Source of the DNA: Candidatus Zymogenus sp.
GTDB taxonomy: Bacteria > Desulfobacterota > Zymogenia > Zymogenales > Zymogenaceae
NCBI GenBank assembly: GCA_030613285.1
Contig: JAUWME010000086.1
Location: 1 to 7,925 of the forward strand
Reading direction: 5' to 3'
Length of the DNA: 7,925 nt
The notes under the pieces were generated by a model. It made no database searches and had not been told where the DNA came from. It saw only the letters and a program-made list of their open reading frames with translations. Made by a program: the position numbers and the translations under genes. Within the stretch, counting starts at the first letter, position 1. Every line of letters starts with the position of its first letter. This document shows positions 1 to 6,193 of this stretch, piece by piece.

Positions 1-170
1 TCAAGGTCTTCCCCCACCTTCAACATCCCCCCCGGAAGAATCCACCTCCCCTGCCAAAACCCGCCCCTCTCCACTTTATGCCTGACAAGAAGCAACCTCC
101 CAGCATCATCACAAATGAGAGCGCCTACCCCAATGTCAATATAGCTATTTATCGATTTGTCCGAAACCAT
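1..170 (-). CDS. NUDIX hydrolase, N-terminal part (runs off left edge)
   Basis: Reading the minus strand from the ATG at 170-168 gives 56 open codons to the window edge. After a short polar start comes a beta-strand segment (IDIGVGALICDDAGRLLLVR), then a W-x-LPGG motif and the first half of the NUDIX box, G-x5-E (residues about 48-54). The REUXEEXGU half lies outside the window. NUDIX proteins hydrolyse nucleoside diphosphates linked to another moiety (oxidised dNTPs, ADP-ribose, NADH, dinucleoside polyphosphates); the substrate cannot be told from this end. An AGGA lies 9 bases upstream of the start, and no other in-frame start precedes the conserved region. It is divergent from the solute-binding lipoprotein gene, with a shared intergenic region of about 135 bases. 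Family assignment is fairly sure; length and substrate are unknown. Confidence 0.85.
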   Translation of the reverse strand, partial: MVSDKSINSYIDIGVGALICDDAGRLLLVRHKVERGGFWQGRWILPGGMLKVGEDL

Positions 171-210
171 ATCTAAATATCCTATTAGTGTAAAAAACAC
201 CATTTTTTGC

Positions 211-239
211 TTGTAAAACCGGGGTCATTTCTGTAAAAT
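211..239 (+). promoter_or_regulatory. Candidate sigma-70 promoter for the solute-binding lipoprotein gene
   Basis: TTGTAA (211-216) and TAAAAT (234-239) are separated by 17 bases, giving four of six and five of six matches to consensus. The predicted transcript start is near 246, leaving a leader of about 60 bases before the ATG at 306. The region is AT-rich, so chance matches are likely. A weaker minus-strand candidate for the NUDIX gene (TTTACA at 217-212, TACACT at 192-187, spacer 19) overlaps it. Confidence 0.3.
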
Positions 240-305
240 TCCATTATCAATTGTAATTACATATACCATTTAATCAATATACACGCAAAGAAAAAGGTGA
301 ACACT

Positions 306-1490
306 ATGAAATCCCTAATGAAAAATATCTCGACCATCGCAGTCATTTTCCTCATCCCCCTCGTAATCTTTAGTCTCGCCAGCTGTGACCTCGGAAAAGA
401 TGATGACACCCTTGTAATAACCATCCACGAAGATTCTGATAAAAAAGGGGAAGATGGTGAGGAGGATGCGGATACTGAACCGGGCAGATCCCTCAGGATA
501 TTGACATGGGACGGATTTGTTCCCGATGAGATGCTTGAAGAATTTCAAAAGGAATTTGGAATAAAACCAAAGATAAAAGTCATGGGGGATGATGATAATC
601 TCACCCAATTGCTGGAAAAGAAATCAGGCAAATACGCTCTTGTCATTATCGGCGAATCTGACATAGAAGGTCTGATTGAAGATGGGCTCTTGGCAGAGCG
701 TGACAGGGATAACATCCCAAATATGTCTGACATCGCACCAAAGTTCACCCAAGCCCCAAGAGACATTGGAATGAAATATTCTGTCCCGTTCATCTGGGGC
801 ACAATAGCCATTGTGTACAACAAAAATGAAGTGCCCGAAGAAAGCATCAGCTGGGATACACTCCAAGACCCCGCCTACGAAGGGAAAATCGATCTTCCCA
901 ACGAACCAGATTTTGTCTTCGGCCAAGGGAAGAAAATACTCGGTCTTTCCGTCAATGCCAATAGCCCGGAAGAATTAGAAGAGGTAAGAAAGCTTCTCAT
1001 TGAGCAGAAGAAAATTATTCGGGGATATTTCGACTTTGAAGAAATCGCAAACCACCTCAAGGATGGCTCCTCAGTTATCGCTTTACTGCCCAGCTTTTTC
1101 GCCCTGTCGATAATGGAAGAGAATAGAAATATCGGCTACAAGGTTCCGGACAACGGCGCCCCCCTCTGGATCGACAGCTGGATTATTCCCAAATCCGCCA
1201 AAAACAAGGAGAACGCAGAGATATTCATCAACTTCATGCTTGAGAGAGAAAATGCCATAAAATTCTCAAATTATGTTAATGACCCAGTTACAATATTGGG
1301 GATAAGGGATCAGATAGATGATGAAAATTTGAAGCTCGGTGACATTTTTCCCACGGACGATCTCCTTGAAAAGTGCGAACATTACCAGTTCCCGGACGAA
1401 AAGAGTGGAGAATTTATAGACAAAGCGTGGATTGAGTTGGGTGGAGAAGTTGAATTGGAAGATGACGATGAATTGGAGAATGACTATTAG
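306..1490 (+). CDS. PotD/PotF-like extracellular solute-binding lipoprotein
   Basis: The protein (394 aa) belongs to the polyamine-type substrate-binding family of ABC importers. A lipoprotein signal peptide ends in the lipobox LASC, with lipidated Cys27. An acidic, low-complexity tether follows (about residues 28-64), then the binding domain. Family landmarks include WDGFVP (68-73), YSVPFIWGT with VYNK (from 158), WIDSWIIPKSAKN (288-300) and a late FSNYVNDP segment. Compared with E. coli PotD, the Trp of WTEY and the WxD pair are kept, but Tyr37 aligns with Phe71 and the DxxE carboxylate region reads EPDF, so the ligand may differ from spermidine. The tail is very acidic. Asp at +2 after Cys would favour inner-membrane retention under the E. 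coli Lol rule. ATG 306 is preferred over an in-frame GTG at 297, because AGGTGA (295-300) then serves as the ribosome site with a five-base spacer. No permease or ATPase gene is adjacent. Confidence 0.88.
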   Translation: MKSLMKNISTIAVIFLIPLVIFSLASCDLGKDDDTLVITIHEDSDKKGEDGEEDADTEPGRSLRILTWDGFVPDEMLEEFQKEFGIKPKIKVMGDDDNLTQLLEKKSGKYALVIIGESDIEGLIEDGLLAERDRDNIPNMSDIAPKFTQAPRDIGMKYSVPFIWGTIAIVYNKNEVPEESISWDTLQDPAYEGKIDLPNEPDFVFGQGKKILGLSVNANSPEELEEVRKLLIEQKKIIRGYFDFEEIANHLKDGSSVIALLPSFFALSIMEENRNIGYKVPDNGAPLWIDSWIIPKSAKNKENAEIFINFMLERENAIKFSNYVNDPVTILGIRDQIDDENLKLGDIFPTDDLLEKCEHYQFPDEKSGEFIDKAWIELGGEVELEDDDELENDY

Positions 1491-1587
1491 AGGGATCAAG
1501 TGGCACAAACCACCGTCTATTAGTAAATCAAAGCGTTATGAGTAATGAGATTAGTATGTTAAAAACCTAAAACCAAGGAGGAGTGTT

Positions 1588-2280
1588 ATGAACCTTTTTT
1601 TCAACAATGCCTTTTACAAGATAGTTGGTATTCTCCCCGATCCAAGCTATACCGACGCGACAAACGAAGCAATTGCTGCGTTGAGAGACACCAGCCATTT
1701 TGAGTGGTACCTGGTTCCGTTTTTGGCGGTTGTCTTCTACATGTATTTCACAGAAGTAGAGCGCAAGAGGTGGGACATCGTGATGGCCGGTCTGGCGTTT
1801 TACGGGCTGGAGTGGTTTTTCGAGATACTAAACGCAATTTTCCTGAAGGTTCACGGAACATCCGCCATCTGGACAGCGCCGGCCGACAGCGCCTATATCA
1901 TCACCGTGGGTCTCAACATCGAGATAACCCTCTGGTTTGCCATGGCGGGAATACTCTTCGCCAAAATCCTCCCAGAGGATAAAAAGATGAAGATTTTGGG
2001 GATACCCAACAGGTGGTTTCTTGCAATGAGTAACGCGATCCTCTGCGTTTTTTTCGAGATTGTTTTAAACCGCTGGGACGCCCTCATCTGGGAATACAGC
2101 TGGTGGAACTGGTACAACCCAATTCTCATAATCATCATCGGGTACTCCCTCTATATGTTCTTCTCGTTTTGGGTACACGACATGGAGTCAATGAAAAAGA
2201 GGATTGTCGTTGTCTCGACGATGTGGTCAATCGTTGCGGTTTGCCTCATCGTGTTTATGGGCATCCTTAAGTGGATTTAG
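1588..2280 (+). CDS. Six-helix integral membrane protein of unknown function
   Basis: I do not recognise the family. The 230-residue product has six hydrophobic segments at about residues 40-55, 64-87, 101-127, 143-161, 176-196 and 205-228. Basic clusters (ERKR near 58, KKMK near 133, MKKR near 203) sit in loops 1, 3 and 5, so by the positive-inside rule both termini face the periplasm. There is no cleavable signal peptide. Several segments carry acidic and aromatic residues within the membrane (GLEWFFEILN, GLNIEITLWF, CVFFEIVLNRW), and a Trp-rich stretch EYSWWNWYNP precedes helix 5; such buried charges hint at a ligand, ion or cofactor site, which is inference. AAGGAGG (1575-1581) ends six bases before the ATG, a near-ideal ribosome site. 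It lies 97 bases after the solute-binding gene, on the same strand, and ends at a strong terminator, so the two may share a transcript. Confidence 0.85.
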   Translation: MNLFFNNAFYKIVGILPDPSYTDATNEAIAALRDTSHFEWYLVPFLAVVFYMYFTEVERKRWDIVMAGLAFYGLEWFFEILNAIFLKVHGTSAIWTAPADSAYIITVGLNIEITLWFAMAGILFAKILPEDKKMKILGIPNRWFLAMSNAILCVFFEIVLNRWDALIWEYSWWNWYNPILIIIIGYSLYMFFSFWVHDMESMKKRIVVVSTMWSIVAVCLIVFMGILKWI

Positions 2281-2310
2281 CACCGTTGAGGTTTGATTAA
2301 ATATTTAATT

Positions 2311-2348
2311 GGGGGAGCATATAACACTATATGTTCCCCTCTTTTTTT
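2311..2348 (+). terminator. Strong intrinsic terminator after the membrane protein gene
   Basis: A 12-bp stem is formed by GGGGAGCATATA (2312-2323) and TATATGTTCCCC (2328-2339), with one G-U pair and the tetraloop ACAC. It is followed directly by TCTTTTTTT (2340-2348). The position 31 bases after the stop at 2280 and the orientation fit termination of the plus-strand transcript. There is no matching A-tract on the left arm, so it is probably one-directional. Confidence 0.9.
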
Positions 2349-2451
2349 ACGGCTTTTTAGTATTGACTATCGTCCTTTGGAAATTAGGGACATTGATGTA
2401 ATGTCATTGATAAGCGTGGGGAAGATCACAAATTATGAACAGTCTTTTTTA

Positions 2452-3318
2452 TTAGGCGTCTCTATCCTCAAGGGCGATAACACTGCCGCCAGCGCCAAGG
2501 AAAAAGAGGTTTCTTTTTTCTTTAAGACCACCTGACACTCCCGAATTGACCTCCTTAAGAGGAATCTTTGTAACAATTTGTCCATTATTCAAATCTATCT
2601 TGACAAAAAAACCCTCCTTGTTTCCCCCAACCGTCCCCATCGTAACGTACATAAATTTTCCGGCCGTCACAAAGGGATATAGCCTATTGGAATAGGTGAA
2701 TGACTCCATATTCCAAAGTACTGTCCCCGTCCTGTAATGATACGAAGTTATCGAATACCCAGCGGGCATTTTGCCCCTTCTGGAATAGTAATTTTGCGCA
2801 ATGACAATTCCCTCCCCAACTTGAATAACGTCCCCAACAACTTCTGTGTATTTAATGGCAGGCCTGATGCGTTCAGAGCTATTCCAAAGAAACTCATCGC
2901 TGACATGATCAACAGCGCTCACTCCTTCCCGGAATCTGCCATCTATCATGCACCGCTCAATCCTCACCCTATCTTTAAAAATGTAAATAACTTTTCTAAC
3001 AAGGGGGCTTATGTCGCCCTTAACCAAAACCATCTTTGTTGTATCGAAAATTAGGCGGTGATCCATCCCAAATCGGTCCCTCATAAGCATGTAAACAAAC
3101 CCATCGTAAAAAAGGAAGTTCTTTATCCCACCTTTGTCTGGAAACAAAGCCCGTATTGCAATATTCACAATGGGAACCTTGTAATAGTAAAAACCGTGCT
3201 TCTGATTTAACGACCAAATATGATAGTCGGAAATTACAAAAACCCTATCCTCGGACGGGGCCGGTGCATACGAAAGATTACCATCATGGGGAAACTTAAA
3301 TTTCCAGAGTTCTTCCAT
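2452..3318 (-). CDS. PQQ-like beta-propeller repeat protein, cytoplasmic
   Basis: The 288-residue product shows degenerate PQQ/quinoprotein-type propeller blades, each a run of beta strands ending in a turn such as DLNNGQIVTKIPL (242-254) or YRTGTVLWNMES (195-206). The first 40 residues (LWKFKFPHDG then RVFVISDYHIWSLNQKHG) and the last 20 (NLFFLGAGGSVIALEDRD) each look like parts of a blade, as expected when a propeller closes by pairing its ends. Blade signatures in the middle (about 65-160) are weak. There is no signal peptide or membrane helix, so it should be cytoplasmic, unlike BamB or PQQ dehydrogenases; no dehydrogenase cofactor residues can be identified. Its role is likely protein interaction, but no partner can be named. 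A GAGG lies nine bases before the ATG. It is transcribed towards the membrane protein gene and away from the DUF2007 gene. The fold call is good; the function is unknown. Confidence 0.78.
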   Translation of the reverse strand: MEELWKFKFPHDGNLSYAPAPSEDRVFVISDYHIWSLNQKHGFYYYKVPIVNIAIRALFPDKGGIKNFLFYDGFVYMLMRDRFGMDHRLIFDTTKMVLVKGDISPLVRKVIYIFKDRVRIERCMIDGRFREGVSAVDHVSDEFLWNSSERIRPAIKYTEVVGDVIQVGEGIVIAQNYYSRRGKMPAGYSITSYHYRTGTVLWNMESFTYSNRLYPFVTAGKFMYVTMGTVGGNKEGFFVKIDLNNGQIVTKIPLKEVNSGVSGGLKEKRNLFFLGAGGSVIALEDRDA

Positions 3319-3336
3319 AGTTTAAAACCTCAAACC

Positions 3337-3365
3337 ATTTTAAGCCCCAATAGACTTTATGTCAA
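3337..3365 (-). promoter_or_regulatory. Sigma-70 promoter for the propeller gene
   Basis: On the minus strand, a perfect TTGACA (3365-3360) is followed after exactly 17 bases by TAAAAT (3342-3337). The stretch upstream (about 3371-3403) has runs of T like an UP element. The predicted start is near 3330, giving a leader of only about 12 bases that barely contains the GAGG at 3331-3328. This is the best promoter match in the window. Confidence 0.72.
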
Positions 3366-3421
3366 TACTGTTTTTGAATCCTATTGAAAAAAAGTAAAAA
3401 AAGAACCCCTTCAGTTGAAAT

Positions 3422-3435
3422 GTGATTGAAATCAA
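3422..3435. promoter_or_regulatory. Candidate CRP/FNR-family operator
   Basis: The 14-mer GTGAT-TGAA-ATCAA matches the FNR-type consensus TTGAT-N4-ATCAA in nine of ten half-site positions. It sits in a longer imperfect palindrome with GAAAT (3417-3421) and ATTTC (3435-3439) as outer arms. It lies in the divergent region between the propeller and DUF2007 genes, about 50-60 bases upstream of the DUF2007 start. No regulator gene is in the window, and AT-rich palindromes of this size can arise by chance. Confidence 0.35.
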
Positions 3436-3484
3436 TTTCTAAATTTGGCTTGCAAAAAAACCTTCCATAATCTAAAATAGACTC

Positions 3485-3766
3485 ATGGTCAATTACAGCA
3501 AAAAACACTCAGAAAAATATGTGGAAATATACTTGTCTTACAACGACTGTGAGTCGGACATAATTGGCTCCCTCCTCAAACAAGATGAAATTCCATTCAT
3601 ACTAAGAGACCAGAGAATAACCCCCTACCCTATGAATATCAGTCGTTTTGGCGAACGCCGCTTTGCAGTGCCGGAAACGGAAGTTCAAAAGGCAAAAGAT
3701 CTCATCTCTGATGCAATTGACTCCGGGGCTATCTTTGGAGATGGAAAGTTCAAAAAAAAGAAATAG
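3485..3766 (+). CDS. DUF2007-type small protein (putative signal-transducing domain)
   Basis: The 93-residue product matches the DUF2007 pattern over residues about 12-76. A first beta strand (VEIYLSYND) leads into a helix with E-x-x-x-x-x-S-L-L (SDIIGSLLKQDEIPF), then an ILRDQ strand, a variable loop with Pro and Gly, an RRFAVPE strand and a helix (EVQKAKDLISDAI). The family has a ferredoxin-like fold; it is labelled signal-transducing on thin evidence and has no known catalytic residues. The C-terminus is a basic tail (KFKKKK). There is no recognisable Shine-Dalgarno sequence before the ATG, and a possible promoter (TTGCAA 3450-3455, 17 bases, TAAAAT 3473-3478) would start transcription at or next to the start codon, so the message may be leaderless. 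It lies 41 bases before the Mut7-C gene and probably shares its transcript. Confidence 0.8.
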   Translation: MVNYSKKHSEKYVEIYLSYNDCESDIIGSLLKQDEIPFILRDQRITPYPMNISRFGERRFAVPETEVQKAKDLISDAIDSGAIFGDGKFKKKK

Positions 3767-3807
3767 TTTAGAGGGTTTCTCGATTGATTTGCTAAAAGGT
3801 TAAAGCA

Positions 3808-4233
3808 TTGAAATTCGCCGCTGACGCCACACTGGGAAGGCTTTCAAAATGGCTGAGAATTATGGGGTACGACTGCATCTATCCCGCTGTGTTAGATGAG
3901 CAGAAGTTTGATGACAAAAGATTGTTTCTGACCCGCAGTGCCAGTGTAAAAGGAACAGGTATCATCTTCATCGGATGCAACAACATAAAAGATCAAATAG
4001 CGGTCTTAACCCGCATTTTACCCATAATGGGAAATATCCAGCCATTTTCTCGGTGCGTTGTTTGCAACATCGCCCTTAAAAGTCTCAAAAAAGATGAGGT
4101 CTTAGGAGATGTACCCGACCACATCCACCGCGTCCACGACAATTTCAGATTTTGTTCAAATTGCAAAAGGGTGTTCTGGCCCGGAACCCATAAAGAGAAA
4201 ATGGAGAAGCAAATCGAGACCTTCTTTAAATAA
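3808..4233 (+). CDS. Mut7-C RNase-like PIN domain with zinc ribbon, probably missing a catalytic Asp
   Basis: This 141-residue protein has the Mut7-C architecture (PF01927). A short PIN-like half has Asp6 and the signature LGRLSKWLRIMGYD (9-22). A zinc ribbon with Cys83, Cys86, Cys116 and Cys119 follows, then W-P-G-T-H (124-128). PIN-like domains are metal-dependent nucleases using a cluster of acidic residues. Here the usual L-T-R-D reads LTRS (41-44; codon AGT), so the second Asp is lost. The helix normally between GYD and LTR is also about ten residues shorter than I would expect. Activity is therefore doubtful, while the zinc ribbon looks intact and could still bind RNA or protein. The start is TTG at 3808, preceded by AAAAGG with about eight bases of spacing; any later start would lose Asp6 and the conserved helix. 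No strong terminator follows. Confidence 0.82.
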   Translation: MKFAADATLGRLSKWLRIMGYDCIYPAVLDEQKFDDKRLFLTRSASVKGTGIIFIGCNNIKDQIAVLTRILPIMGNIQPFSRCVVCNIALKSLKKDEVLGDVPDHIHRVHDNFRFCSNCKRVFWPGTHKEKMEKQIETFFK

Positions 4234-4326
4234 TATTTCGGATAATACCACTATGTTTAAAAAGGGGCCTATTTAAGCCCCACTCAAATTTAACATCATT
4301 TATCTCTTTCATATAAGCACCCTTTA

Positions 4327-4335
4327 TGATACAAT
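4327..4335 (+). promoter_or_regulatory. Candidate extended -10 promoter for the small helical protein gene
   Basis: TGATACAAT matches the extended -10 form TGnTATAAT with one mismatch. The -35 region is poor (CTTTCA, spacer 18), as is usual for extended -10 promoters. Predicted start is near 4342, leaving a leader of about 60 bases that contains the two alternative hairpins. Confidence 0.42.
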
Positions 4336-4348
4336 AAGCGCAAATTTT

Positions 4349-4388
4349 ACACTTGGTCTCAAGTGTTTCTAATTAAACACAATTTTTT
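4349..4388 (+). promoter_or_regulatory. Two overlapping, mutually exclusive hairpins in a gene leader
   Basis: Hairpin 1 pairs ACACTTG (4349-4355) with CAAGTGT (4360-4366) around the loop GTCT. Hairpin 2 pairs GTGTTT (4363-4368) with AAACAC (4375-4380) and is followed by AATTTTTT (4381-4388). The two share bases 4363-4366, so only one can form at a time. The second with its T-run looks like a weak terminator placed just before the AAAGGAG ribosome site. This could be an attenuator or, as DNA, a cluster of operator half-sites; both readings are inference. Confidence 0.35.
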
Positions 4389-4403
4389 AAAGGAGACTTT
4401 CAA

Positions 4404-4736
4404 ATGGTAGAAACAGCAGACAAGGAACTTTGGGAAAAGATAAAAAAAGATGCCTTAGAGGGGTTTGAAATTCTAAAAGGAGAAGTGGCAAAATTCACAA
4501 AAGAGCTCGAAAAACATGGCAAAGTAGTAAAAAAGAAAATGGACCTCTCTTCCATCCATAGGAAATTGCATCAGAACTTTACACAACTCGGCAGTAGAGT
4601 CTATGAATTAGTCGAAGATGGTCAGCAAGACAAAATTCAAGAAGACTCAGAATTTGCCGACATCGTCTCAAAAATAAAAGAACTCAAAACTGAAGTTGAA
4701 GCAATAGAAGTCGAGATTGAAAACATCAAGAGCTGA
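4404..4736 (+). CDS. Small charged helical (coiled-coil) protein of unknown function
   Basis: The 110-residue product is almost wholly helical by composition, rich in Lys and Glu, with no signal peptide or membrane segment. An N-terminal helix (about 5-45, ELWEKIKKDALEGFEILK onward) leads to a conserved-looking centre (HRKLHQNFTQLGSRVYELVEDG, about 52-73), then a C-terminal heptad-like coiled coil (SEFADIVSKIKELKTEVEAI onward). A phrase of the type LGxRVYELV followed by a coiled coil occurs, to my recollection, in small uncharacterised deltaproteobacterial proteins, but I cannot name a family. AAAGGAG (4389-4395) gives a strong ribosome site eight bases before the ATG. The gene has its own likely promoter and a structured leader. 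It converges on the GTPase operon across the G-rich repeat array; no hairpin terminator follows its stop. Confidence 0.82.
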   Translation: MVETADKELWEKIKKDALEGFEILKGEVAKFTKELEKHGKVVKKKMDLSSIHRKLHQNFTQLGSRVYELVEDGQQDKIQEDSEFADIVSKIKELKTEVEAIEVEIENIKS

Positions 4737-4750
4737 TAGTATATTTCATA

Positions 4751-4980
4751 GGGTTGGTCGGGGTTGCTGGTATGGTTAATGGGGTTAGTCATTTGTAAGA
4801 GTTGGTCGTATGTTTGAGATGGTTGCTGGTATATATTTGGTTGGGGGTAGTCGTTTCCAGCGCCAATAGTGTTGTGGGGCTGGTCAAATATTGGGGGGGT
4901 CGGGATTGGCAACTTACAGCGCTAACAGTATTGAGGGGTTTGTAGAATAATGGGGGGAGTCGAATATTGGGGGGAGGGTA
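4751..4980 (+). repeat. Degenerate G-rich tandem repeat array, period about 59 bp
   Basis: The gap between two convergent genes is filled with G-runs on the plus strand. GGTTGCTGGTAT occurs at 4762-4773 and again exactly 59 bases on at 4821-4832. CAGCGC-n-AA-n-AGT-n-TTG-n-GGGG occurs at 4858-4879 and again 59 bases on at 4917-4938, followed in each copy by AATA and a run of six or more G with GTCG. About four diverged units can be laid out (4740-4798, 4799-4857, 4858-4916, 4917-4975). The G-runs (for example 4893-4899, 4952-4957, 4969-4974) could form G-quadruplexes in that strand. Minus-strand open frames here are Pro/Asn/Thr-rich translations of the repeat and look non-coding. Confidence 0.75.
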
Positions 4981-4994
4981 GATTACAAGACGTC

Positions 4995-6179
4995 TCAATC
5001 TTTGTCGCTGTCACTTATCTCCAAGCTGATGTTAATCACCACATCCTTTTTTATATCATTTAGCCTTAAAGTGAGGGGAATCTTAAAGGAGGAGGAACCT
5101 ATCCTCAGTACCTTTCCCCCAAAGACAAGATCTACCGCAGCAGGCCTCGGAGACTGGGGCGTTTTAACCACCTCAACATTTTTTTTAACGGGACTTTTGG
5201 ATAAGTCACCGCTGTCAATTTCCACTTCAACGGTCTTATCGTCATGGATCAATTCCCCCACCACAGTACTTTCTTCAACGCTGCCTTTGCTTTTGGATAA
5301 ATTACCACCCCCGATATCTACCTGAATATCTTCATCTTCATCAAGAGCAATCTCGATTTCGCCACTATTGTCATCCACCGAATCCCCATAATCCCCCATC
5401 ACTCCCAAATCGTCGGTTTCGGGCTTTATCTCTTCGCCCGTGTAAGTTGAAATTTCGCTTGATCCAAGCACCTCCTCTTCCGTTACCCCTAATACCTCCG
5501 CATGATCATCGGGCACCACTTCATCTTCGAGAGACTCTTCGATTTTCATTTTCTTCTCTTCGTTCGCATTGTAACGAAGTATTTTTTGGCTCTCGTAAGA
5601 TTCCTTAATGTGTCTTAGAGCCATCTTCGATATACCAGTCAAAGTCGCCATCACTCCAGGCCCCTGGGTTGCAATGGCTTCATAATATGGATAGCCCTCC
5701 TTATTAATTTCAGATAACATTTCTTTCACTTCGCAGATATTTTTCAGGTCACGTTTATTAAACTGCATGACAAACGGTATAGTCTTTAAGGTTTTTCCAT
5801 ATTCGTTGAGATTCTCTTCAAGGTTTTTCAAACTTGCGATGTTGTCATCCAACTTTTCAACCTGGGAGTCTGCCACAAAAACAACACCGTCAACACCTTT
5901 CAAAACCATTTTTCTTGTAGCATTGTAAAATACCTGTCCGGGAACCGTGTAAAGATGAAATCTCGTCGTAAAGCCTTTTACGTCTGGAATCTCAACTGGC
6001 AGAAAATCAAAGAAGAGAGTCCTGTCTGTCTGGGTCGGCAAGGTAATCAGTTTTCCGCGATGTTCCGGATTTAGCTTCTGATAAATAAATTGAATATTTG
6101 TGGTCTTACCGGAAAGACCGGGCCCGTAATAGACTATCTTTGCGTTTATCTCTTTGCTGGCATAATTAATTAGAGCCAT
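4995..6179 (-). CDS. MglA-like small GTPase with long acidic C-terminal extension
   Basis: Residues 1-200 are a Ras-like GTPase of the MglA group. The P-loop is GPGLSGKT (19-26). Arg53 lies in TQTDRT, the place of the intrinsic arginine finger of Myxococcus MglA. The switch II motif is TVPGQ (78-82) with Thr in place of the usual Asp and Gln82 kept; NKRD (141-144) is the base-specificity motif and ATQGPGV (170-176) the G5 region. MglA proteins switch between GTP and GDP forms to set cell polarity, under MglB control. Unlike the roughly 195-residue MglA, this one continues to residue 394. It has an acidic linker (about 205-340) holding two copies of a V-[DE]-I-x-x-G-x-L-S-K-S motif (287-297, 319-329), then a beta-rich segment (348-390). 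The linker is probably disordered. AGGAGG lies seven bases before the ATG, overlapping the tandem stops of the upstream helical-repeat gene; the gap is 14 bases. The GTPase call is firm; the cell role is inferred. Confidence 0.92.
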   Translation of the reverse strand: MALINYASKEINAKIVYYGPGLSGKTTNIQFIYQKLNPEHRGKLITLPTQTDRTLFFDFLPVEIPDVKGFTTRFHLYTVPGQVFYNATRKMVLKGVDGVVFVADSQVEKLDDNIASLKNLEENLNEYGKTLKTIPFVMQFNKRDLKNICEVKEMLSEINKEGYPYYEAIATQGPGVMATLTGISKMALRHIKESYESQKILRYNANEEKKMKIEESLEDEVVPDDHAEVLGVTEEEVLGSSEISTYTGEEIKPETDDLGVMGDYGDSVDDNSGEIEIALDEDEDIQVDIGGGNLSKSKGSVEESTVVGELIHDDKTVEVEIDSGDLSKSPVKKNVEVVKTPQSPRPAAVDLVFGGKVLRIGSSSFKIPLTLRLNDIKKDVVINISLEISDSDKD

Positions 6180-6193
6180 AAATATTCCTCCTA

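Noticed and set aside
315..1508. Several minus-strand open frames opposite the solute-binding gene
   Set aside because: They are shadows of a gene with a clear signal peptide and family motifs; none has a supported start.
2293..2535. Plus-strand open frame of 80 codons
   Set aside because: It starts with TTG, runs through the terminator hairpin and overlaps the end of the propeller gene on the other strand; composition is not protein-like.
4264..4281. Possible terminator GGGGC-loop-GCCCC after the Mut7-C gene
   Set aside because: The stem is only 5 bp with an 8-base loop and no T-run follows.
4751..4980. CRISPR array
   Set aside because: Repeats are too diverged, contiguous G-rich units with no regular unique spacers, and no cas gene is nearby.
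4637..4998. Minus-strand open frames rich in Pro, Thr, Asn and Gln
   Set aside because: They are translations of the C-rich strand of the tandem repeat; no start site signal or domain is seen.
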